From assembly GCF_026151205.1 (NCBI RefSeq), contig NC_087078.1, positions 10,310,675 to 10,328,674 of the forward strand: a stretch of 18,000 bases of DNA, in the 5' to 3' direction. The position numbers and the translations under genes were made by a program. Source of the DNA: Bolinopsis microptera. Taxonomy: Eukaryota > Ctenophora > Tentaculata > Lobata > Bolinopsidae. Below the pieces are notes generated by a model, which ran no database searches, was not told the DNA's origin, and worked only from the letters and a program-made list of their open reading frames with translations. Every line of letters starts with the position of its first letter. Positions within the stretch are counted from its first letter, which is position 1. Below, in pieces: positions 8,412-15,605 of the stretch.

Positions 8412-9628
8412 ATGACACCACACTCCCTCAACAATCAACTTAATTTATTTGCATTTAAGGAATTCACGAAATCAATAATGGCATTTTATCATTGGTATAG
8501 CAACAGGGTCACCGTCCAGAGCCATCCGGTCGTCAGTCGAACTCATCAGTCTGTTACTGACTTTCTTGACCGCTCTACTGATACTTCAATAATAGATAAT
8601 TTTCGTTTAGACAAAGTCGGAATCCATCATTTCGCAGAAAAAATCAGAAAACACGAGTTGATTGAGCGGAAGACTCAATCTGGCCTCCCTGTTGCTCTGT
8701 TGAGACTCAGCTCATGGTTGCCCTTAGCTTCTATTCCTCTGGCAACTCACTTCGCTCACTTCGCAGCACTGCCGACCTCAAACTGTCACTTGGTTCTGTC
8801 GAGAATTGTGTAAAGAATGTTTCGGTTGCCTTGTCGTCATTGGCGAGTGAGTATATCACTAACTCGTGGGAAACAAGCTCGGTTGTTGCGACTAAACAAG
8901 GTTTCCTGGATTATGGTGGGTTTCCAGGGTGTCTTGGGGCAATTGATGGGACTAAGATAAAGATAAGAGCCCCGTCAGTTGACGAAGATGCGTATGTGGG
9001 TCGGCATCCCGGACACTACATTAACTGTCAGGCAATTTGTGACCATAGATTAAAGTTTTTGGAAGCATCTGTTCGGTGGCCTGCGAGCGTAAATGATTCT
9101 ACAATATGGGAGCATTGCTCTTTCAGAGAAGAACTGGGGCTTTTCCTCGCTTCAAAACCCTCTGACTACCAAGGTTGGCTCATTGGGGATTCGGGGTATG
9201 CTCAGAGAGAAGAAATGATGATACCGTATCTTGAACCGGACTCCACGGCAAAGGTAAAATATAATGGACGCCACAAGAAGTCTCGGTGTGTAATTGAGCG
9301 GGCATTTGGGGCACTAAAATCTCGCTTCAGATGCCTCTGCAAGGAGAGTGGGGGTGCCCTGATGTTTGCACCTGATATGGCATGCGCTATTATCGTGAGC
9401 TGCATGGTGTTGCATAATTATTGCATTGAGCGGAATTTCCCGATGACAACTTCAGAGCAAGTGAAGAAGAGCATAGAACTTGAGAACATTGCTAATGTGT
9501 CGATCCGACCACCACCTACTATCTCACAATCCGATAAGACGCTCAGCATCCGCGGGATCGTGGCAAGAAACAAACTAATGGTTACTCACTTCAGCTCCAA
9601 GAAAAGGTTAATTTCAATACACCTTTAA
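8412..9628 (+). pseudogene. HARBI1-type DDE transposase, one frameshift
   Basis: The nuclease that cuts and joins the transposon ends (DDE_Tnp_4 type). The N-terminal part, 8412-8692, carries the helical region typical of HARBI1 (DNFRLDKVGIHHF). The rest is in another frame up to the TAA at 9626-9628. Catalytic residues, numbered from the Met at 8714: D78 in GAIDGT, D159 in GDSGY and E195 in VIERAFGALKSRF, with 35 residues between the second D and E. Other family landmarks are NDSTIW and the C-terminal VLHNYC. The frame change falls near 8693-8697, between SGLPV and SVETQLMVALSFY. It is explained by a 2-nt gain or 1-nt loss; the join is too tight for an intron. A TAA at 8406-8408 limits the first frame upstream. 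Sequencing error or ribosomal frameshifting are alternatives, but no classical slippery site is seen. AATAAA occurs at 9750-9755. Confidence 0.88.
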
Positions 9629-10109
9629 GTTTAATATAATTGTATTTTATTTGATGACTATAACACATCATATCACATGGTTCAAAATAACCATATTTCT
9701 ATGAAAATTCGACAAAATATTAATCATGGTAAAATTTTTACTATCTACTAATAAATTTACGCGCAGGGTCAGGCAGTGACAAAGCGACAGTGGCAGTGCA
9801 GCAGACTGATACTTGAGCAATTAGTACAGCACAGAGTCAGAATGATTATTCTTTGGTTAAATGCGCAATTATATTTTGTTAACTGTGAGGTCATCATATT
9901 TTTATCATTACCCGTATGAGCAGAATGGTAATAATTTTTAATTTCGTTCAATGGGTATATTAGCATGTCCTCTATTGTTATTGAAATAATATAACTATAA
10001 ACACTTTTATCCGATCACAGACTATTTTGATCAGTACCATTTAAAGTCATTAAACGTTTAAGAATATAGGAAGAAGATTCGGTAATAGCGTAATATCGAC
10101 CTCTAAGTT
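9629..10109. other. Harbinger 3' non-coding region
   Basis: AT-rich DNA between the transposase stop and the right subterminal array. No credible gene; the 65-codon minus-strand frame at 9769-9966 has no domain character. Confidence 0.5.
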
Positions 10110-10441
10110 GATCGTAAGTCCCTAAAAGTTGACAAATAGGTGTCGTGAGTTATATCGTAAGTGGCCATTTCTACGATCAACCAAAAGTTCAACTTACGAT
10201 CAAATTTTGTATCTACGATCGCGTGATTCACCTCACGCAACCATCACGCTCCTTATTTGGGTTAATAAGGTGGTAGTAGGATATCATATGTAGATCGTAA
10301 AGTTATATCGTAAGTAGCTAAAGTTCAATCGTAAGGCTTAAATCGATTAACGTTTCGTGGACAGATTGATAGTAACTTTGACAGTGGATGTCTCACGATC
10401 GTAAATATTACAGCCTAAGTTTGATCGTAACTGTTTCGTGG
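10110..10441. repeat. Right subterminal motif array
   Basis: At least ten copies of (G/T/A)ATCGTAA in both orientations: 10110-10117, 10153-10160, 10172-10179 (inverted), 10194-10201 (inverted), 10214-10221 (inverted variant), 10293-10300, 10306-10313, 10327-10334, 10397-10404 and 10423-10430. A TIR-core copy GTTTCGTGGACA occurs at 10352-10363. The array is denser than the left one. It probably contains binding sites for the element-encoded proteins. Confidence 0.8.
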
Positions 10442-10449
10442 AGGACACC
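10434..10449 (-). repeat. Harbinger right TIR
   Basis: Exact reverse complement of 5914-5929, followed by the CAG duplication at 10450-10452. Confidence 0.92.
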
Positions 10450-10452
10450 CAG

Positions 10453-11148
10453 GCCTCAGTGTTCGTACTTCGCTGGTTCGTTTACTGGTAATCGGTGACC
10501 GTCAAAACATTGTAAATTTCCATATAAATCACAACATTTTTTAAATAAATACGCAAAAACCTGTTAAAAAACGTAAAAACGCTCTAATTCAAAAAAACGT
10601 AAAACACGTATTTCACAAACCTGAGTCTACCAGTACCACGCAGTTAAGCTGCATTTTAATACTTGCCATGACACGACTTGCCATGAAGATCAAAGGATCC
10701 TCAGCTAAAACACTTTACTAAGTAACTAAAAACCATTAGTATTGGAATAAACACGTGACATTGCGAGTAAACACTCTCCAGAGTCCGGACAAAATCTGTG
10801 GACGAAATGGACAAAATCTGTCACAAATACATTACCGTTGCGTCAGCCTTGTTGCACAATCAAAGATTGGTCGGAAAAAGAGTTATGCAGTAGTCGAGCA
10901 GGTGAGGTCGTGTGCACCGCAAAAGTGGTTAAGTCGGATCATTGTCAAGGTCGTGGTTGGGCTTATGCTTTGGGTTGGGTTTTGGATACGGGTAGACCGT
11001 AGGGTCCATAGTTTCGCTACCACCATTTCGCTACCACCGTGCGATTAGACTACTTTAAATCCTATAACTATAAGTTACAGGACAATTTTTCGATGAATGA
11101 TTTGACTAAGAGGCCAGGCCCAGCTGTTGAGTGAGTTGTATTTAGAAT
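10453..11148. other. Spacer right of the Harbinger
   Basis: No gene supported. The 97-codon plus frame at 10755-11048 has no recognisable domain. A 13-bp unit TTTCGCTACCACC is duplicated at 11012-11024 and 11026-11038, and several ACGTAAAA-like words occur at 10560-10610. Confidence 0.5.
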
Positions 11149-11206
11149 GACTAGCAGGAACCTGTCCAACCCTAAAGTGGTGTCAAGACTCAAGAGACTA
11201 AAATTA
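11149..11206 (-). repeat. Dispersed repeat D1, copy 2
   Basis: Inverted relative to 914-980: AGCAGGAACC and GTCAAGACTCAAGAGACTAAA match its reverse complement. It stands immediately left of repeat D2, whereas at the first locus the two are about 560 bp apart. Confidence 0.5.
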
Positions 11207-11223
11207 TTTTAGTAAAATAATTA

Positions 11224-11366
11224 TTACTTCCTTTTCTGATTAAAATACAACCGGCTTTTTTTGAAAGCCAGTTGTATTTTTGCAGCAAATCAGATCGTGA
11301 CACTGTTAGTAGGGCACCCTACGAAAGAAATAGAGACTTTTGGAAGTGTCGTCTGAATATATATAT
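11224..11366 (+). repeat. Dispersed repeat D2, copy 2, cut by the LINE
   Basis: Direct-orientation copy of 1543-1678. It contains a near-perfect hairpin at 11242-11280 (arms AAAATACAAC...GTTGTATTTT, with GGCTTT/AAAGCC inside). Similarity to copy 1 ends in the TATATA stretch near 11360, where the A-rich 3' tail of the minus-strand LINE begins, so the LINE appears to have inserted into this repeat. Confidence 0.7.
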
Positions 11367-11741
11367 TTTTTTGTTGGGGACCGGCCCGAAGTACCAGCCA
11401 ATGTTTAGTTTTACTCAAAAAATAATATATATAATAAGTGTTATCAATTAAAACTCAAAACTCACTAAAGATTAGATCTCATTAAAACGATTAATATGTA
11501 TATCATGGAGCTTGTCGAACAAAGCATAGCTGAGCACATATAAAGTTGCCTTTATCATATTAATGCCCTTTTATAGTTGTAGAGTGGAAACAGGCGCATA
11601 GCTACGGCTAGCTAGCTATTCCAAAATTTTTTAAATTTAACGACTGTTATCAGTCGCATAGCGTCATGCCTTTTTAGCTGGCGAATTGATGGCAGTGTAA
11701 CTGAGATGGTATGCAGTGAAATTGATTCTGTGATGGCGTGC
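11367..11741 (-). other. LINE 3' untranslated region
   Basis: Non-coding tail downstream of the LINE stop (TAA at 11742-11744). On the minus strand it ends with GGCTGGTACTTCGGGCCGGT, CCCCAAC and an A-rich/TA tail. The GC-rich block just before the tail is a candidate recognition structure for the reverse transcriptase. Confidence 0.55.
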
Positions 11742-12368
11742 TTATGAGACAGAGATATTATTAGCATTGCGGTTGATGTTGCGCTCTGATTTCCTTAGTC
11801 CCGTTATATTGTATAACATGAAGTTGGGCCATTCGTCTGCAATGCCCTCGTTTTGTTGATCAATGAGCATGTTTTTTATGCACCTTTTGTAGATGTTAAG
11901 GTTGAATAGACTTGGCAAGGAAGTTGTTGCGACACTATATCTGTTTATTGCTAGTAGTGGACCTTTGTAGAATACTGAATTATTGTAAGGGTATTTACCA
12001 TATTCATCTGACCATGTAGTTGTAAGACTTGAATCCGGATTGGCGACGTTAAATATTGGTGCACTGTTAGGTATTGTTTTCTTTATAGAGGGAGGCACTA
12101 AACTTGGGAAGTTTTTCAGCTTATGTATAAAAACTAATGCGTTCTTTACGATGATACTATGAACTGTCAATATTTTGTGTACATAGAAACCAGACTTGGT
12201 ACTTGCTGGTGGTGTACCATCTTTGTACCAGTAATTAACAAAACCTGGTAGTATTGCTCTAAGACCCATTTTTTGTTTTACAAATAGTGTTTCTATATGG
12301 GATTTGGCTGCAAAACCCCAGACGAGGGAGCAGTAATTAAGGTGAGACTGCACAAAGCTGTGATATAT
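11742..12368 (-). pseudogene. LINE ORF, C-terminal domain fragment
   Basis: About 205 residues downstream of the reverse transcriptase. It opens with YHSFVQSHLNYCSLVWGFAA, the well-known post-RT motif of Jockey/CR1-type elements, followed by FVKQKMGLRAI. The remainder is a basic, poorly conserved tail. The frame is open to the TAA at 11742-11744. Its upstream continuation is interrupted at about 12368 by the compound insertion 12369-13293, and the polypeptide resumes on the far side. Confidence 0.8.
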
Positions 12369-12390
12369 TTATAAACCCCTCCGGGATAGA

Positions 12391-12497
12391 ATAAGATTCT
12401 GATAATCCCGGCTCCCGCTAAATAGATTCTGATAATCCCGGCTCCCGCTGTTAGTTTTTTCCCGCTGAATAAATAACCCCGGCACAGCTTTTATAAT
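12391..12497. repeat. Second copy of the GC-rich module, with internal duplication
   Basis: The unit with AGATTCTGATAATCCCGGCT is present twice in tandem (12391-12420 and 12421-12450), then the module continues as at 7669-7743 through CCCCGGCACAG. On the minus strand a TATAAAA (12489-12495) precedes it, as TATAGAAA does in the Harbinger copy. Confidence 0.75.
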
Positions 12498-12567
12498 CCC
12501 GCCCCGCTAATTTGGCTCAACAAGATTTGTTTTGTTTTGATATTCCATGAGAATTTCAACCGCGTAC

Positions 12568-12672
12568 TGTCACGTGTTTTGATGACGTGTATCACGTGAC
12601 TAACTACTACGACGCGCATTGGTAAAAAATGTCACGTGACCTATGGCTTAACGTAAGAACTATAAATACACT
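12568..12672 (+). promoter_or_regulatory. Promoter-like cluster in element A
   Basis: Three CACGTG boxes (TCACGTGT near 12572, ATCACGTGAC near 12590, GTCACGTGAC near 12632) precede a consensus TATA box, TATAAATA, near 12661-12668. This resembles a pol II core promoter, but no ORF follows, so it would drive a non-coding transcript or be a captured promoter fragment. Confidence 0.4.
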
Positions 12673-13151
12673 CGATCTACGTATCGGTCTAATTGAAGGC
12701 GCTGGCAAAACTCCAGCACACTACATTACTTAAACTGTTACATTAATTGGACCAGTTCCAAAACTTGTCTCGACGGTTACATTTGATTTTGTCCGGTTCG
12801 GTTAATTTTGTCGAGTTTGATATAAGCCATGTATTATAGTCGTCTACTTTGATGAACTTCATGACACGATATCATTATTAGCTTTTATCGCTTGCCAGGC
12901 TTAACTCGACGCCCCTTATCGATATTCATATTCATTCAACGTTCTGACTGAGGAATAATGTTTAGATATAACGCCAATTTCAAAAGTCATAGTACCTTAG
13001 TTGTATTTATTTGGATGTCCCCAATTCCATTTCATATTTTCCATAATGATCTCATATAGCTAGAATTAAGAGTAAAATGTCAAATTTGTTGGTCCTAGCA
13101 CTAACCCGGAGGGGTTTATAACACATAACACCGGCACGCTTAAGTTATATT

Positions 13152-13190
13152 AAAATAACCCCTCGTGCTAAAGCACGTCGGGGTTATTTT
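13152..13190. repeat. Hairpin 1 of element B
   Basis: Arms AAAATAACCCC and CGTGCT pair with AGCACG and GGGGTTATTTT, with a 2-nt loop and one small bulge. Confidence 0.85.
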
Positions 13191-13229
13191 CATAATAATC
13201 CCTCGTGCTTCGCACTCGAAATTATTATA

Positions 13230-13258
13230 AATTTTTCCCGCGCGTCGCGGGAAAAATT
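13230..13258. repeat. Hairpin 3 of element B
   Basis: Perfect 13-bp stem, AATTTTTCCCGCG (13230-13242) against CGCGGGAAAAATT (13246-13258), with the loop CGT. The weaker hairpin 2 lies between it and hairpin 1 (13194-13226, AATAAT arms around CGTGC/GCAC). Confidence 0.88.
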
Positions 13259-13293
13259 GAAATATAATCCCTGCGCATGCCGGGGTTATGTGT

Positions 13294-14520
13294 GTTGTAA
13301 ACGTGCTTCCAGAGGCAAATATTTTTTAAGTTTGTACATGACTCCAATGTATCTGGCCATTTTCATTTTCATGGCAGAAATATGTTGCGACCAGTTCAGT
13401 TTGTTATCTATTATAACTCCTAAGAAACGGGCTTCTGTTTTTTTTTCGATTGTGACACCAGAAATTACTACATCGCGATAAATAAGGTTTCTTTGCCGAG
13501 AAAAGATCATATAATTCGTTTTTTAAAGATTTAGAGCTAATCCGTTGTTATCTACCCATTTTACTAAGACATCGCTAAGAATTTTGAGCTTATCATAAAC
13601 CTCGTTTATATTTTCTCCTGTTAGGAAAATGTTTGCATCATCTGCGTACATGATGAAATTAGCTATTTCGGATATAATTTGAGGAAGATCGTTTATGTAG
13701 ATTATAAAAAGGAGAGGTCCCAAAATTGAACCTTGGGGTACACCGTAAATAATGGGGTTTGCTGAGGATTCAGAGGATCCAATTGATACATACTGGTTTC
13801 TGTTCATAAGATATGATTTAAACCAGTTTAAAGCTAGACCTCTTATGCCATAGTGCTCGAGCTTATTCAGGAGTATGGAGTGATCTACAAGGTCAAAGGC
13901 TTTGCTAAAGTCAATCAAAAGGAGCAAAGTAACTTGCTTTTTGGACATTGAATTGAAGATTCTGTCTTTAGCATTAAGAAGGGCATGTTCACAAGACCTA
14001 CCTGGGCGGAAGCCGTATTGATTTTCACAAAGTATATTGTAGGTATCCAAGAAATTTATGACTCGATTGTGCATAAGCTTTTCGTAGACTTTTGAGAAAG
14101 TGGCAAGTAGAGATATCGGTCTGTAATTTTTGATGTCAGTTTTAGATCCACCTTTATGTACAGGAACTACTTTTGCCGTTTTCAAGGCTTGGGGAAAGAC
14201 CCCTTGTTCGAACGAGCTGTTAACAACGTGGGCCAATACAGTGGTAAAATTATGACAGCTGTTGGCAATTTTGAGTGGTTGGATTTTGGTGTCAAGAGTA
14301 GCTTTATTCTTAAATAGGTTAATAACGTCTTGAACTTCGGTAGTTGTGACTGGTTTTATGTAGATACTATTTGGAGAAGGGTTGCGAAGTGTCCCCTGGG
14401 CCCCACCAGGATCGAACGTGGTCCTACTACTAATTTCAGATTTAATTTTTGGAGCGATGTTTGAGAAGTGATCATTAAATTTTTCTGCTACTGCTGCCGC
14501 GCGGAGTGCTGACTTGTCCG
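13294..14520 (-). pseudogene. LINE ORF, reverse transcriptase domain
   Basis: RVT_1 reverse transcriptase that copies the element RNA at the nicked target. Reading from about 14515: KFNDHFSNIAPKI linker, KNYRPISLLATFSKVYEKL, YGFRPGRSCEHA, the first catalytic Asp in LIDFSKAFDLVDH, GVPQGSILGPLLFIIYINDL, and the catalytic pair in YADD (about 13635). A single in-frame TAA (13523-13525) falls where the family has a Lys codon, after NGLALNL. The same frame goes on as KTNYMIFSR, ARFLGVIIDNKLNW and LPLEARLQ until the insertion at 13293. Upstream the frame is open to about 14515, where it must join the endonuclease half by a frameshift. Confidence 0.9.
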
Positions 14521-15605
14521 TTTTCGTCCGACAGTTTTATCGATGTAGGTTTAGCTGGTTTCCTATTCAGAAGACCGTTAATCATCTGCCACTGCTTCTT
14601 AGAATTATCTTTGTGTTGTTCGAAGAATTTTTTGTAGTATATGTTTTTGGCTTTGTCAACGTGTTTAGTGCAAAACTTTTTCAAACGGTCGTATTTTAGC
14701 TGGTTCCTATCAACTGGTTCCTTAACAAAATCATGATATGCCTGATTTTTTCGTTCTATAGCTTCTTCAAGCCAGGGCAGTATCCATGGTTTGGGATTAA
14801 CACGTTCATTTTGTCTGCGCTCGGACTGTCTCTTAGTCGGGTAGGCAGCGTTATAAATCCTGTTGTAAGCCGAATTTAAACAATCAAACTGCTGGTTAGC
14901 ATCATGGGTATTTGTTAGTATTACAGACCAATTTTCTTCCATTATTAAATCTCTAAATTTATGGTTGTTGGCCTCATTAAAACTACGTACGTTGGTTTGA
15001 GTTGGATTTTGATTATAAGATGCGGAGCGGTAACTGCTGGTGGATGTATTATCAAGATTAATTGTTGTAACTATCGCTAAGTGATCCGACAGATCTGTCG
15101 TTAATACGTTGCAGCTTATTGTATCTTCAAGATTGTTCGTGTAGATATGATCAATAAGCGTGGCACTGTGGTCTGTTATGCGAGTTGGACGTGATACAAT
15201 TTGGATGAAACCGTAAGAGGATGCAATATCTATAATGCTTTGACATGCCTGGTTGCTACTGTGCTTCAGTAAATTTAGGTTAAAATCTCCATGTAACGTC
15301 ATATGTTTGCGAGAGTGTCTTCCCAGGTTGTGAAGTGTACTTTTAAAAATCTCAAGAAATGCTTCAGGTTTTCTAGCGGGAGAGCGATAAACATTTCCAA
15401 TTATCTTTGTTCTATTATATCCTTTACACTGGTGGATCTTGATAAATTGAAATTCGCCGCTAGTATTTGAGGGTTCAGGGTTGGGATTGAAAACATCAAT
15501 TTTATCAGAGTCAACTACACGTTTGTGTATGTATATGGCAAGCCCCCCACCTTTACCCGTTGTGCGGATGGGATCTTGGATATGCGGTTCATGGAATCCA
15601 TTTAA
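14475..15605 (-). pseudogene. LINE ORF, endonuclease C-terminal half and linker
   Basis: Reading from the insertion scar: NGFHEPHIQDPIRTTGKGGG, LAIYIHKRV, FIKIHQ, IIGNVYRSPARKPEAF, LHGDFNLNLLKHS, ATLIDHIYTN and TDLSDHLAIVTT. These are the central and C-terminal motifs of the apurinic-type endonuclease: the GDFN Asp/Asn, the DHIYT motif and the SDH His. A linker of about 170 residues follows (WILPWLEEAIERKNQAYHDF, then KLSDENGQ). The frame closes at 14475 with an aberrant tail; the correct continuation (DKSALRAAAVAEKF) is in another frame, so a 1-nt indel lies near 14512-14520. The frame is open upstream to the TTAA at 15602-15605. Confidence 0.85.

Larger units (their letters stand above)
5914..10449. 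mobile_element. PIF/Harbinger DNA transposon, 4.5 kb
   Basis: The ends are 16-bp perfect inverted repeats, GGTGTCCTCCACGAAA at 5914-5929 and its reverse complement at 10434-10449, flanked by the 3-bp direct repeat CAG (5911-5913 and 10450-10452). A 3-bp CWG or TWA target duplication is characteristic of this superfamily. Because the flanks read CCCAGG on both sides, the boundary could slide by one or two bases; the CAG reading is chosen on family grounds. Inside are the two genes expected of Harbingers, in divergent orientation: a Myb/SANT-like DNA-binding protein (minus) and a DDE nuclease (plus). Both ends also carry clustered subterminal motifs. The DNA-binding gene is open, but the nuclease has one frameshift, so this copy is probably not autonomous as assembled. 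Confidence 0.93.
12369..13121. mobile_element. Non-autonomous inverted-repeat element A
   Basis: Bounded by a 17-bp perfect inverted repeat, TTATAAACCCCTCCGGG at 12369-12385 and its reverse complement at 13105-13121. It lies inside the LINE coding region and contains no ORF, so it would be a non-autonomous DNA element of about 750 bp. Its left part holds two tandem 30-bp units (12391-12420, 12421-12450) and the module shared with the Harbinger. Its middle has CACGTG boxes and a TATA box. Palindromic TTATAA ends blur the target duplication (TA or TATA are possible), so the superfamily is not assigned. Confidence 0.65.
13121..13293. mobile_element. Inverted-repeat element B, three tandem hairpins
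   Basis: Imperfect inverted repeats of about 30 bp begin ACACATAACACCGGCACGC at 13121 and, on the other strand from 13293, ACACATAACCCCGGCATGC. Between them stand three consecutive hairpins (13152-13190, 13194-13226, 13230-13258). It directly abuts element A and the LINE sequence, and is non-coding. A MITE of about 173 bp is the simplest reading. No clean target duplication was found, so A plus B could instead be one complex insertion. Confidence 0.6.

Noticed and set aside
10755-11048. 97-codon plus ORF
   Set aside because: No domain or motif, and it includes a simple 13-bp duplication; judged chance.
13121-13293. Rho-independent terminators (hairpin plus T-run)
   Set aside because: The hairpins resemble bacterial terminators, but the context is eukaryotic transposons and they lie between inverted repeats inside a LINE.
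14514-14699. 61-codon plus ORF within the LINE
   Set aside because: Antisense shadow of the LINE linker region.
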